The notes: generated by a model not told the origin, from the letters alone. Shown: positions 23,534 through 36,710, counted from the stretch's first letter. The stretch: DNA of 64,000 bases from Porodaedalea pini (GCA_002794775.1 NBAY01000043.1:124001-188000), one strand, 5' to 3'. Program-made: numbers and translations.

Positions 23534-24157
23534 ATGCGTCCAACATCCGTACGCATGCTCGGTGAGATGCCCGGAGGTGCGTTCCTCTATCGTGACGAGT
23601 GTTGAGAGTAAGAGGCGCTGATGTTCTATTGACGTCGGAGTAGGGAAGCACTACGTGAGTCTGCCTTTTTTGCCTTGAGCGGAGAGTGCAACTGTGGAGT
23701 GAGGAATGAAGGATATGGCGCTGACACGTTCTTTTTTCTATTTTCTGGATGTGCAGTTGGGCTGGTGGGGTGATATGGGCTCGCCGAAGCAGAAGGGGAT
23801 TATCCAGTACGGTGCGTCTTTCGAGCTTCCCTTGGCTCTTCTACCTCCTTCTGACATGTAATCTATTGTCGCGTGCAGCGCAGTCATCGTTCCAACAGTC
23901 GGCGATGCGAGGCGCGTTGAAGGGCTACCTGTTCTACGGCTTCACGCGCACGGCGGGCCACCTGCCGTACGTCGTTGTGCCCTTCGCGCTCGGTGCGTCC
24001 TCTTCTCGCTCTCCTGGTTGTGTACACTAACTAGACTTTTCTTCTTTCTCTCAATGGAGCAGGGTACGCGATCTACACGTATGCGAAGAGGGTAGACGCG
24101 TGGCAGACGAGCAAGGCGGGGCACATCGCGATGATGAAGGAAGACGGGCACCATTGA
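23534..24157 (+). CDS. QCR8: Cytochrome bc1 complex subunit 8 (ubiquinol-cytochrome c reductase, QCR8)
   Basis: Five exons (23534-23576, 23644-23654, 23757-23811, 23879-23992, 24063-24157) sum to 318 nt, encoding 105 residues. Diagnostic parts are GKHYLGWWGDMGSPKQKGI near the start, a Phe/Tyr-rich middle (FYGFTRTAGHLPYVVVPFAL) that forms the single membrane helix, and YAIYTYAKRVDAWQTSKAG at the end. Qcr8 is a small subunit of respiratory complex III in the inner mitochondrial membrane and is needed for cytochrome b assembly. Exon 2 is only 11 nt; skipping it would break the frame. Length matches the family. Confidence 0.93.
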
Positions 24158-25073
24158 TAGTCCTTTGTCCGTGCAATAGAATCCGAGTTGTTTCTTTTTC
24201 TTTTACTTTACGCGTCGCTTCAGGGTCAGTCGGTCGGTCGTCGGTAATAATGCGATGTGTCGGATGCAGCACTACACGCACGTAAGAATGAAAAATAAAG
24301 ATAAAGATAAAGAAAATTCATGATGAAAAGGAGAAAACCGAAATGGGGAGCGATCGAGTTCGATATCCCGCATCCATGCCCGTTTGCGGCCCTCGCCAGA
24401 TGAAACTGAGCTAGTACGCCGTCGCCGTGTCTCTCTCCGCCCTGTCCACCCGCCCTCCGTTCGCATGCTGTCCGTTGACTGTCGTCGCTCGACTCGCCGC
24501 GTGGTGTGTTCGCCCGCGAAAGGGGAAGGGTGACGTTACCCAATTGATGTGACTGTTTGTCACCCCCTGCTCGACAACACACCCAACCCGCTCGTCCGAC
24601 GACCAGTCTCTCTGCGTCTCTAGACACTCCTTCTGTTTACAGCAGAGCGCTGCTGCTAGACGACTTACGGTGCGTACGTGCGTGCAGACGACCCTTCGCG
24701 TGGGGGGGACAGGGACTGACTTGCTCGGACGGAGAAGGCAGATAGAAACAGTGCATCAAACGAACCCTCTTAACACGCACACACGCACACGCACGCTGAG
24801 AGCAAACTGAGCGCGCTCCGTCCTGCTTTTCTAATTTCATTCTCGATTCGATTTCCCGTTGTCAGACGACTGGTCCCCTCCCAGCGGTTAGTCAGCCCCC
24901 CTCTTTCTTTTATTATGAATTTGTTTGTTTATTTATTGTCCCTCCCTCCCCTATCCAGATCCCGTGACGGTACACGAAACGCGTAGCCTCACAGCAACAC
25001 TCGCCCTCGCCGACGCCAACAGAACAGAACAGAACAGAACAGACGCGCTGGACACTGGCATGCCGCGTGCGAT
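24158..25073. other. Intergenic region and SNF5 5' leader
   Basis: Pyrimidine-rich stretches occur near 24830-24960, and an AACAG pentamer repeat occurs at about 25018-25043, shortly before the SNF5 start. No gene was recognised; the long leader fits a regulated chromatin gene. Confidence 0.4.
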
Positions 25074-28000
25074 ATGAACGGCTACACTTACCCCCCGCAC
25101 CAGCAGTCGCCTCAACACCAGCAGTCGCCGTCGTCCGCGAACCCAAACCAGAATCAGAACCACGGCGGCATCAACCCCGCCATGCTCCAGGGCGCGCACG
25201 CGCACGTCCAGCCGCAGAGCCAGATGCAGGGCATGCCCGCCATGAGTCAGGCGCAGCTCCTCGCCCGCCAGCAGATGATGAACAATATGGGCGCAATGGG
25301 CGGCGCCGGCATGAATGGCATGGGCGCGATGGGCAATATGGGTGGTATGGGCATGCCCAACGGCGCGATGAATATGGCTGTGGGTAACCGTATGAACAAC
25401 ATGACCAACATGAACATGGCCGGTATGGGCATGAACAACATGGATCTCTTCAATAAGGGTAGCGTCGGCGGCGTCGGGATGAACTTGAATCTCGACAGCG
25501 GGATGACGATCAACCCCGCTATGCTAGGCTCCGCGTCTGCAAACTCGAACAACGCGGGCATGAATGGCGGCACCGGGATGTCGACGCAGGATCTTCAGAA
25601 GATGATGGCCGCGCGCCAAGCTGCGCTCAATATGGGCGGGATGAATGGCATGAATAGTATGAACGGCATGAACAGTATGGGAGGTCTGGGAGCTATGGGT
25701 GGCATGAATGGCATGAATGGAATGAATATGGGTATGAACATGATGGGCGGTTGGTCTTCTGCTCCCTTTCTTCCTCACTCGCGCCATCCTGACATCCCAT
25801 CTTGTCGCAGGAACCCCGCAACAACAAGCGGCGATGCAACAGTATATCGTTCAGCAGCAGGCGCAGCAAGTGCAACAACAGCAGTCCCAATCCCAAAGCC
25901 ATTCCCCACACTCTTCAACGCACACACCCGCCTCCGCAACAGGAGGGAACCCATACCCGCCATTCCCCTCTCAGTCGCAGTCGCAGCAAATGCAGGCCCA
26001 AAATATGAACATGAACGCCATGCCGCCCCCACCTCCGCGCCCGAACACCGCCATGTCAGGCTCGTCGCAACATGGACTAGGGATGGGTATCGCGCGTCCG
26101 CCATCGGCGTTGCATCACCAGCAGCAGCAAGCCTTGCATAGTCAGCAGCAGCAACAAATGGGTCATGGATCGATCTCGCGGCCCGGGACCGCGTCGGGAT
26201 TTCGTCCGTCTAGCTCGGCGGGCGAGGCGCCCCGTACACCTCACACCCCACAACTCTCACACCAGCAAAGTCAAGGTCTGAGTAATCTTCAAAGTGCAGG
26301 CCAGAGCCAAGTTCAAGGTCAAGGCCAGCATATGCGTGAGCCCTCGCACCCGCCTTCGCGCCCACAGACTGCAGGATCAAACCATGGCCCGGGACAGGGC
26401 GGCATGAACGGAAAATACCCGCTTGGGATGGGTGGGATGGGTGGCGGCGGTATGAATAACATGGGGAACATGGGGAATATGGGCGGGATATCTCTGATGG
26501 GCGGCGCAGGTGGCGGGATGATGCCGCCGCCGACTATTCCGCGACAGAACTCCCTCGGACCGTCTTCGCAGACCCAGTCGTCCATGCAGCCTCAACCTCA
26601 GTCCATGCAGTCGTCGCAGCAGCAGATGCAGCACCATCAGCAGCAGGGTATGATGTCCGCCCATGGACATGGCTCACCGATATCGGCGTCGGTGCCGACC
26701 TCTGCTGGGCTGACCCGGACGCCGAGCATCGGCGAGGGACTCGGCGGTATGGGTGCGGTAATGGGTGGCGCCGGCGTGGATGACCCGATGGGGAATATGT
26801 CTGCTATGAACTCGGGTCTAGGTATGGGTCCAGGAATGGCAAGCGCGGGAATTGGCTCCGGAATGGGGATGGGGATAGGCATGGGCGGGATCGGAGGGAT
26901 AGGCGTAGGAGGAATAGGCGGGATGAGCCAGATGCAGCACATGCAGGAAATGCAGCAGCGCAAGGCGATCACGCTCGCAGAGTACCACAAGCAACAGGCG
27001 GCGCGCCTTCAGCAGCAGCAACAACAACATCAGAGTCAAGCTCCGAACACCGCTCCCGTCCTTCCGTCTCCTGGCGCCTCTATATCCTCTGCTGGAATGA
27101 GCGCAGGTATTGGCGGTGAGGCGCAGAACATGAATATGGCGCATAGCCAGGTGTCGTCCAGCCCGGTTCCGATCACGAGCGCGGGTATGAATATGGGCAT
27201 GGGGCCGATGGGCACGCCGACGCGTCCGCCTGCGGCGGGAAGGACAAGCATGCCGCCGCCTGGCTCCACGGCGACGTCGATGGGTGGCGTCGCGCCACTG
27301 CCTAGCACGAGCTCCGGCGGGAGTGCGGGCGCTGTAGCGCCTCCTGCAACGACCAGCTCTGGTTCGTCTGTACCTACCTCTATCAACGGTGCCATCGCCC
27401 CTGCACCAGCCGTCAATACCACTACGAACACCACCACAGGTACGAGCGCCCCGAACGCACTCGCTGCATCGCTCCCACCGCTTCCTGCCGGCGTGCAGCT
27501 TAATTCAGCCGTGACGCGTATCTCCGTTGTCCCCATATCCGAGTCGGCGACGCGTATCCCGCCGCTTAAGCCAGAGGAGATCAGCAAAGTCGCGGGGTGG
27601 CTTGCGACTGATCTCGCGTACGAGGCGCGGTTCCGCGGAATGGTCTCCCGCACGAAGGCAGAGCTCGCTGCTGGCCCGGCTGGCGTGCAGCGTCCGCGAT
27701 GGTGGGAGCGTGATCCGAATCCTACTGCAGCTGCGGCTGCGCGCAGGGCGAAGGCAGAGAAGTTTGATTTGCACTATCCGCATGGTGCGCCGCAGTCGCG
27801 CGAGGCGGCGGCGCGGAGGAAAGGAAGGAGGAGAGAGGGACTGAAGATCCCTGGGCGGTTGAAGTCTGCTGAGGCAGAGCGCGGGGAGCAGCTTGTCCCG
27901 ATCAGACTGGAGTTCGACGTCGAGCATCATAAATACCGGGATACGTTTGTATGGAACGTCAACGGTGAGTTCTTGTATCTCCGAAGGATTATACAACGCT

Positions 28001-30742
28001 AAAACTGATTGGCGGTTAATATTCTTTAATAGATCCGATCGTCACCCCTGAGGCGTTTGCGCAGTCCTTGATCGACGACTACGGCCTGTCAATGAGTTAT
28101 CATTCGACGATCACCAAGTCGATCCAGGAGCAGCTGAGCGACTACAAGGCGCACTCCGCGACGCTCGCGGACGTGAGCAACGATATCGATCTTTCCTCTG
28201 TCGGGGCCGATGCAAAAGCGCCTCTCATTCAGGGTCTGCTGGACGACAAAGATGCAGACGCGAAATGGTGGGCCTCGTGGCGCAGCCGTCTTCGTAATCG
28301 AGAGGGTAGGGTGCGCACGCGGGCTCTATTGCAAGAGGCGGCTGCGGGCAGTGAACGAGCGAAGAAGCGGAGACGATGCGCCCCGGAAAGCGGTGGAGCT
28401 CCTGCAGAGGAGGCACAGCCCCCAGCGGCGAATTCGAGTATAGACGTAGATATGGTTGAGGCGGACGAAGAGGAGATGCATGAGGAGATGCGTATCGTCG
28501 TGAAGGTACCTTTCCTAGTATTTTTATTGGCTTATCGAGAAGCTCAGTGTCCGATTTTGCTTTCCCTTCAGCTTGATATTACTGTTGGTGAGATGAAGCT
28601 TGACGATCAGTTTGAGTGGGATATAGAGAACCCGGAGCCTACACCCGAGCAATTTGCGGAGCTGTACTGCGGCGATCTTGGTCTTGCAGGTGAATTCAAG
28701 TGAGCAGTAGTTCCGATTTGGTTTATATACTCTTCATTGATCCTTATTCGTGCAGAACTGCCATTGCACATGCTATCCGTGAGCAAGTGAACACGTATCA
28801 GAAGTCGCTTTTCTTGGTTGGACATCCATCCGATGGCTCCGCCGTGCAGGACGACGACCTGCGCATGTCATTCTTATCCCCGGTCGCTGCCGTATCGCGC
28901 TCCGTTGACCAGACACAGGCGCATCAACCGATCATCAACTACCTCAGCGACGGCGAGCTCGAGCGACTCGACAAGGATCGTGAGAAGGAGGCGAACAGAC
29001 GTCGGAAGCGCAATACGCGCGGACGGCGCGGGATTACTCTTCCGGACCGCGAGCCGCTCAGGACGCACCGTACGCCTGCGATCGGATTCCCAGAGATCGA
29101 TCCGTCGATGCTTGCCCTTGCTGCCGCCGCCGCCGCACCTACGTCTCGCAGGGCCGCTGCCGCCGCCGCTTCGCTCACCATCGCGAACATGGTCGCGTCG
29201 GAGAACGGGACAACTGTGATTCCTCAGGTGTCCGCGACACCGTCTGCGCCAGCGCTTCCGACGTCCAAGATTCCAAAGGCGCGTGGCTCGTTCAAGGCGC
29301 CATCGTATCCGAGTTCGGTGCTCAAGCCGCGCGCGAACGTCACATCTGCGACGCCATCGACTGTGGCGGACTCTGCGACGTTCGAGCCGCCGTTGGAAGG
29401 TGATATGCCTTTACCGGTATCAGCGCCTGCGACGCCCTCGGCGCCTCCTTCAAAAGCGTCTCAAGTCGTGATGACGGCCCGCCGCCAGCGAGAACTCGAG
29501 AAGGAGGCGAAGGAGCGCGAATTTGCGGATGGCCAGCGCCCAAATATGATTGATGGTGTGTGGCATTGTTCGAATTGTGGCTGTCCGGACAGCGTGGCTA
29601 TCGGACGAAGAAAGGGTCCACTTGGAGACAAGTCGCAGTGCGGCGCTTGTGGTAAGACATGTTCATTGACGCGAACTGATTTTATTTTATTTATTTGGAA
29701 ACTGACCTTGCTGTCTAGGAAAGTTCTGGCATAGACATCGCCGGCCCCGGCCTGTTGAATATCATACAGACGCAGAATACCACATTAGTCTAAAGATGGA
29801 AAGTGAGCGAGCGAAGGCAAGCGCGAAGAAACGTGGTGGTGCTGCAGCGTTGCGCGCACTTAATATACAGCAGACCCAAGACCAGTCGGCAACGCCGGCA
29901 TCAATGACTGACGAGCCATCGTCACCGACTGTGCCGAAACACGAGGTATGGGTCGAGATCAAGTCACCTAGGAAGGCGGCGGCGCGAGCATCGCCTGCTC
30001 CGGCGGATGTGCTTGACCTGCTCGAACGACCGCTATCGCCGGCGTCGGACGTGAGCTCGAGCGCTTCGGAGAAGCCGCTTGCTCAGGCCGTACTGCAGGC
30101 GAATGGGACGGGAAGTGCGAGTAAGCCTGCATCGGCAGCAACAACACCGTTCAAGGTGCCTTCTGAGCTTCCTACACAGCCAGAAGCGTCAACGTCTGCT
30201 CCAGCCCCGCCTCCTGCTCCGGCCTCTCCTGCCTCAAAACCGGAATCAACGCCGCCCGCTAAGGAGTCCGGTCCATCTGAGCCACCGTCAGCCTCTGCTA
30301 TGTCTGTTACGCCTGTTCTGGACCCCTCGTCGGCGCAGGGCACTCCCCCGCCTCGACCTGTCGTGAGTTGCTCGATCTTGCTATTGGCTGCCGAGAATTC
30401 ATTATAACCAACGTCTAGCGACCTCAATGGCAGGAGGCTGTGATGGCAGAGATGCAAGCTCGGTATCCCGATGACCGCTTCGACATCATCCTGCGCAAGC
30501 AGAACAACGGCAACCCACCAGAGTGGCGTGTGAAGTGCCTCGACTGTCCCGGCAAGGTAAGCCTATCGGTCTATCGGTCTTCCGCTGCGCAAAGCAAAGT
30601 CTAATCTGATCTTAACGTGTCTTAGCTGTACACGCCTGGTCCGGGCGAGACACTATCGAACTTCGAGGTGCACCTGAAAAATCGGCAACATCGTGGAAAG
30701 GTGCATGCGCGGTTGCACGGCGGTGTCGTGGCGCAACCCTAA
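25074..30742 (+). CDS. SNF5: SNF5/SMARCB1-type chromatin-remodelling subunit with GATA-type zinc finger
   Basis: Eight exons (25074-25749, 25811-27964, 28033-28505, 28572-28699, 28756-29651, 29719-30362, 30419-30556, 30626-30742) sum to 5,226 nt, encoding 1,741 residues. Residues 1-~850 are low complexity: Met/Gly/Asn repeats (NGMN, MGGM) then Gln/Ser/Pro-rich. The SNF5 core spans ~910-1,200, with repeat 1 (VPIRLEFDVEHHKYRDTFVW...VTPEAFAQSLIDDY) and repeat 2 (LDITVGEMKLDDQFEWDIEN). At ~1,412-1,460 lies a GATA-like finger, CSNCGC...CGACGKFWHRH. The subunit anchors SWI/SNF on the nucleosome acidic patch. The C-terminal two exons carry a conserved-looking WQEAVMAEMQARYPDDRFDI segment and CLDCPGKLYTPGPGE, suggesting a further small Cys/His motif. 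The finger is a known fungal SNF5 feature. Confidence 0.93.
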
Positions 30743-32144
30743 TTTAATAAGAGGGACTGTGAATCGACAAGTCTTTTTGTTTTATTCCACGCTCCCAAGA
30801 CCGCCCTTTTCTTTTCAAAATTCGTGCCATAAATCTACCTGTCTATCGCTGTTTTGCTATCAGCTATCTGGATGCTCTACTAGTATCTGCTATCTGTTTT
30901 CCTTTCTCCTTTGTTCAAACTTTTCCTTTGTGTCCCAGCCCTCTCACATATATTATCTGCCTGGTGTACGTAGTCAGCACTTGGGGAAAAAACTCTGTAT
31001 TTTGTTGTTTCAAAATGAATTGAATTGAATTGAAAGTCAGCGGCCGGAAGATCAATCTTCGCTAAATTTAGTCTGGCCTGGTCGTGCCCACTTCGGCCCC
31101 GAGTTGCAACTTTGATGCTTGCATAGTCGCATCATGCAGCTGTAAAGGGATGCTTGAGCTCATACGGGGGACTCGGATATGTTATATCATTAGTTATACG
31201 AAGAGAAAGAGGCTATGCTCGAAAGCGAGCCGGGTCATTTCGCTGAGTGCATCATGCTCAGTGCCTTAAGCTTGTTAGGAACCCTTTGACACTGAACAAT
31301 CCGACACGACCCGTAACTAGTTTTGACTGCATTAAGTTGTTCTAATATTAAAAATTACGCATAGGTTGTGTCGAAGCGTGTTGTTAGGCACGGTTCATGG
31401 CGACAAGGAGAGGCAATTCAAGTTGCGTAGACACGATGGAAGAGAACGGGTATGTACATACATGTGTGCACCAACATTTAAATAAAGTCCGATGAAAAGC
31501 AAAGGTACAGCAAACAGGGCCCCCGAGAAGACAAGAAAGTTCATGAGAGAAGAGAAGGGAAGAGCTCTGCGTGTATGACAGGAGCCGGTATTATGCGCTA
31601 GATGGCAAAAAAAATAAATTATGAGTACGCATAATAATAAAATCAGTCAAGTGAGATGGGTGTGTGATGATAGTACGTGTCTAGATGAAAAACCTAACTG
31701 CTGACCGGATAGAGCATTCAAAAGAAAATGTGACGTTACATAAAGACGGACGCCATGAAGGGCCTCTCGCACGATAAAAATAACAAACAGGGGGGTTGTC
31801 TTGGTGGAAATTACAGTGAAATGACGGGCTTGGCACCGGGTAAGACACATCGGAAGCTGCTGGATGAAGCTCTGTGGACGGAGAAAGTCGCTCATCAGTT
31901 TTTGGCTCCGTTATGCGCTCGGGAAGAAGGAAGAAAGCGGAAGAAGATGCATGGTAGAGTGGATACATCCATGGATGAAGCATCTCAACATACAGCCATC
32001 GAGGCGGCGGCCGAGCTGCAGTGGCAGATGCGCCACAAAGTAGGAGAAAGCAGGTCCGAGACGTACCGAGGTAACGATATTCAGGGGACAGGGACCGCAT
32101 GGCGGCCGGACGCCCCGGGCTGCGCCATTACTGCTCGAGAGAGC
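30743..32144. other. Intergenic region without recognised gene
   Basis: About 1.4 kb between two convergent genes. It contains TTGAATTGAATTGAA near 31015 and short open frames on both strands without recognisable similarity. It probably holds the two 3' UTRs. Confidence 0.4.
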
Positions 32145-32909
32145 CTATGAACTCCGAAGCGTAGCGCGCTTTGCTTCAAGGTCGTCCATATGAACGTCAT
32201 CGCTGGCAGTTTCGCGTTTTACGCGCTGCTCCGAGGCGCTCGGGCTCGATGGCAGCGGCCAACATATCGTGAGCATCCCATCATCCATGGACGCAGTAAT
32301 AGTGCTGGGCTGTGAGAAAGTGATAGTTAGCCTTAAGCGAAATGGATAGGAGAAAGGAATGCACGAACGTCTGTTCCGTTGGGAAGGCGAATCACTCTCT
32401 GGAATCTTCCGAATTTGAGCTCATTGAAGACCGTTCTTGCCCTTCTCCTCTCTCTCGTCCTCGGACATTTCCTGGTCTCCATTCTCCGCTCCCTGAAGAT
32501 TCTGCAAGAGCAACAGATGCTGGGGTCGCCGTTCACCAGAAACGACAAGATCACCATTTGGTCGAGCAGTGATGGAAACGTCATTTTTCTGAAGGCCTGG
32601 CAGTTCGAGCGTGGTGATCATCGAGTGTTGCGCGCCAAACGATTCGTACATATGCACACGAGGTTTCATGATGCGTTCTTCTTGAAGCAACTGCGAGTGC
32701 TGCGGTCGGGCGTGGGAATGCACAGTCTGGTCGCGGCACGCGGCGGCAAGAGCGGCTTGTACGAAACGGACGACATCCTCCTGAGTGTATACAGGTGTGT
32801 TCGAAGGAGGGGAAAGACGAGTCGTCTGGGACTGGGGAGAGGAAGCATTGGAAGAGTGCGGCGAAGGCGTACTGTTGTTGTTGTTTGTCACACTGGTAGC
32901 TGCTGCCAT
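32145..32909 (-). CDS. Small heat-shock protein (Hsp20/alpha-crystallin)
   Basis: The start at 32909 opens a Ser/Asn/Pro-rich N-terminal arm, followed by an alpha-crystallin domain: KPRVHMYESFGAQHSMITTL, ELPGLQKNDVSI and NGDLVVSGERR, then after an intron FNELKFGRFQRVIRLPNGTD and after a second intron PSTITASMDDGMLTICWP. The order and motifs are those of Hsp20 chaperones, ATP-independent holdases that bind unfolding proteins. The C-terminal tail carries SPSASEQRVKRE rather than a clear I-x-I motif. The last intron (32310-32368) is clear. The middle intron, near 32465-32510, has two possible acceptors, so a few residues after GERRPQHL are uncertain. Length is about 220 residues. Confidence 0.87.
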
Positions 32910-34570
32910 AGTTAGATTGTTTGATCGGGAAGCGGAAGAGCTGCGTGAGGAGTTGGCGCGCTTTTATAGCGCTGGAGTCAGGAGGCAAGTAGTGGTCGAG
33001 TCATAACGCAAAGCGATGTTTTTATATGGAACCGAAGATTGCGAATTTCCCTCCTAGTCGAAGTAAGTCGGATGACTCGGACGGGAACATTGAAAGAGCG
33101 GGCAAAGCAGTAAGCAATATCGGCGGGCATAGCCATACTCCAGGTACTCCCGAGCGTGGACGGACGAAATTTCAGACCTTGCTGTGGTGCGTCCCGCCCC
33201 TCTGTGACGGGTGAGGTCGGGCCTGCGGGGCTACACAGCCTCTTGCATATTTTTAGTGCTCTGTTTCCTTTTTGGGTAACCCGTAAATAGGTGACTCGGC
33301 TATGTATGCCGCCCGGGCTTCGTGAGTAGCCGAGGCTGACAAACTAAGCGCCTTGGTCATCAAGCCTGTGACTGGAGGTGACGCAAGCACTCTGCACGAC
33401 GTGAGAGTCGACACTCGACAGAGTCATCAAAATGTTGGTAAGGGTGCTAGTTATCCGACTCGGTTCGGCATTGTCGTGGACTGCGTAGTCAGAGGATGTC
33501 CGTTTCCTGAGAAATTGAGAGTAGAAAGCACCGCGCTGAGTAGCGCCAGCCGAAGTATGAGTGTAAAACGAGCATTGAGCAGTGCAACTGCCAAATATGC
33601 GATAACGTGGCCGATGCCGACGGTGGAAAGCGCCTGCGTGGTCAATGCCGATGGCGGAAGGAGCCTGCGTGGCATTGGAGCGCAGCAATTCACTTACTGT
33701 TGCCGTGGCGGTGCTGCATAGCTTCGCGAAGTTCAGTTGACCTGAGTGGTTCATTGTGGGTCCGCAGGCGATGCCGGCAGGCAATCGTCTTCGCTGCGAT
33801 TGGTGCATTAACAAGTCGTCTCTAAATCGCTCCGAAACTCTATGCATAAGCAAATAAACGTCAACTTTTCAGTCCATGCACGGAGCATTGAATGTCTTAC
33901 TCACAGCCTATCAGAGAATGATGCTCGGAGAAAGCTCTGGAAGCCCCGGATGCGGATACAGCATGGATCCTTCAAGATGGTTGCATGTGCTTGCGGATGC
34001 AATTTGACTCACCTCGCCAGGGCCTATCTGGTACCTCTTGTTGTAGGTATCATCACGCTATTCGACCGAACCAATGGGCTCTGTACAAGTGTAGTATGTG
34101 AAAAACACCACATAGACGGACAATAGAGGGACTAACCAAATACATGAGCACAGCGGATCATGAAAAAATGCATGTACCAGGCTGCAACAAACAGTCAACT
34201 CGAGTCATCTCCGGCTCTTAGCGCCGACTGCGATCCAATCATCTCTTGCTTCGACAAAATTGACACTGCGCATCTCATAGCTGTAGTCCTTGCTTTCTCT
34301 TCACAGGTCACAAAAACTCCGCAAGTCGATGTCTCGGTGAATATTCCAGAATCCGACATGGGTGGAAAAGACGAGTTCTATGACTCTGAAGCAGTGTCCG
34401 CCTCCCGAACTCGAGAAAAATACAGATCGTCATAGCCTTCAATCTTCCTATGCTGTGATCTCGGACATGTGACAGACACTCAAACGCACACGAAACAGAA
34501 GGGAAAAGAATCAGCCAATGTATAATAATATATAGAATGAACACTCGGCGCAAAAGGACGGTAGCTTTCT
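32910..34570. other. Intergenic region without recognised gene
   Basis: About 1.6 kb. It includes the Hsp20 promoter side (near 32910-33200) and the 3' flank of the RING gene. Short frames on both strands have no recognisable similarity. No heat-shock element could be assigned with confidence. Confidence 0.4.
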
Positions 34571-36710
34571 TCAATCAGACCAATTGATGCCTTCCTCCTC
34601 ATCGGAAAAAGCGTAGTTGTCATAGTTGTCGTGCGACAACCCTGACAAAGAGCCGTGAAAGCTCCTAAACACAATGCTATGTTAGCTACCGCAGTAAAAT
34701 GGGAGATTATACAAACTCACTCATGTTGCGATGAATGATCACTGCCATCCCCAGAAAGACTTCCTTCATCAGACAGTGATCGAGAGTAATACCTTCTATT
34801 ATGTCCAACCCCAACATCAGAATGCCTGAAACACGAGTCAGTTGACATGGAATGGAATCCGCAGCACGCAAAGACGTACTCCTCTCCTTCTGAGTCTGAG
34901 TCAATGATAATAGCACGGCGAGCTCGTGCTGCCTCTGGAGCACGTACAGCATGTCGCACATCATCTTCATCCGAATCTATGCGAGTACGCGAGGCTCGCG
35001 CTCTCTGGTAGTTGATTGGTGGTCCAGATCCGTCTGATTCTGAATCGGTCAATTCGATCGCAGCACCTCGTCGCTCTGCATCTTCGCCTGCAGAGCCACC
35101 GCCCGCGAGGGCGATGCGCGGAGGGGACATCCTGCGAGCCCAATGATTCTCACCATCGTTGCTCAGTACCTCATCGTCGCCTGAGCCATAGTCTCCTGCC
35201 TCCTCGGCAGAATGGTACTCCTCCATCCTGACGTGCTCGTCGTCGTCATCAATGAAGCTGCTCTCGTAGCCTTCTTCGTCTGCACCTTCTTCATCGTGCT
35301 CGCGGTCCACGTCCCGGTGTAGTCCGACACCCCTTGCGAACACATCCATTAACCCACGCAAATCTACATCTGCATCTGGGCCTCCGAAGACCACATCCGG
35401 ATCCAACAACTCGGCTTCATCAAATCCACCAAATTCTTCTGCGTCCATCCAGTGACCAGGGTCGACGTCTTCATCCTCGTCTCCAAGGTCGGCATGGAGG
35501 CCGGGATACAATCGCCCGCACGAGGAGCAGATACCGTCCCAAATCTCGTGATAGCATTCTGTGCATCTGTACACAGCGTCCTCCTCATCATAGAATCCCC
35601 GCGCGCCATCTTGCTGGCCATCCTCGTCGTTCATCGCCTCAGCGCCACCGTTTCTGTTCCGAACCGCCAGCATTCCAGGAACACGTTTACGTTTGAATAT
35701 GCCTTTCCATGCATCGACGCCTGTTTGACCCACCCCCGCCTCACTTGCTACTAGAGGTCTAGTATAAGAAGGGTATAGATCCTTCGCCACACCGCCTTTG
35801 TGAGCGAAGAGGTGACTAACAATGTCCTTTATGCCCCATGCCTCCACGGGCGCATCAAGAATGACGGCTCGACAATGGGGACACGTCTTTTCCTTCTTAA
35901 GCAGCATTGGTGCGTCGCGAGCGAGCAGAAAAGGCTCTTCTGCATCAAAGTTATATGCTAGATGCTGGGGTGGAGGCTGTCCGATGTGTTGCGGAGGAGC
36001 CCTGAACCATGCAAGAAGACTAGAGAAGACCTCAGTTAACTGATGTGTCTTCAAGTAATGCGAAGCACATGCCATTCGTAACAAGCAGTATGACCGCAAG
36101 GTGCCAACGTGTACGGCCTGTGCATCGGGTCAAGACAGATTTGACATGTCAAAGACGGTGCAAGAGATGACAGAAATTCCTTGTGCGCGTCCAAGAGCTT
36201 GACGAATGTTCATTTTAAACTAAATATATGTGGTTGTGGCGAACGAGATTGCACGCACTGTTGTCTGCTGGTCTAGTTTCATTCGCAGCAGGGCTAGCTC
36301 ATTGCTCGCATTTGCGTCCGAGATATTCTCACTTGATTCGTCAGAGCTGTCTACGGTCCTTATTGCGCACTCTTTCCCCTTCGAATGAAGGTATGAGAAG
36401 GAAATCTAAAGACATAGGATATATTCACCTTCAGTGAGCCCGAGCTGCTTGTGCCGGAAGATCTCAAAACACTGGAGACATTATGCGTAACAGCGAACTT
36501 TTTCTTCTTTCTCTTCCGTCTGTAAGCGTCAATCGCTGCTGAGTTTGCCTTCATGGCAGGAGTCGCTGTTGGCGGTGTCTTTTTGGTCTTCGTGACCAAC
36601 GTCTCAGAGTCAGAGAGTGAAGTAGACGCAGCTCGCTTATTTGTAGGTGATGAAGCAAGTTTACTTGGCCCAGCTTCAGCAGAGAGAGGAGACGCTGGCG
36701 GAATAGCCAT
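34571..36710 (-). CDS. RING-finger (C3HC4) protein, probable E3 ubiquitin ligase
   Basis: Minus-strand multi-exon gene of about 570 residues. Exon 1 starts at 36710 (MAIPPASPL) with Ser/Thr- and Lys-rich sequence, then a short helix (NELALLRMKLDQQ). The RING follows: CQICLDP, then CGHTACYEC, then KTCPHCRA. The seventh zinc ligand (Cys after YE) appears only if a 53-nt GC-AG intron (GCATGT donor, CTCTAG acceptor) is removed; reading through gives Trp and then a stop. Downstream is a second Cys pattern, YRCTECYHEIWDGICSSCGR, then long acidic Asp/Glu/Ser-rich sequence ending SDEEEGINWSD at 34571. RING domains recruit ubiquitin-loaded E2 enzymes; no substrate is known. Exon 1 is duplicated as a relic near 44.7 kb. 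Its upstream region is now occupied by a foldback transposon from 36791. Confidence 0.78.

Noticed and set aside
33344..33853. 169-codon minus-strand frame between Hsp20 and the RING gene
   Set aside because: No recognisable motif, no supporting splice structure, and overlapping frames of similar length on the other strand.
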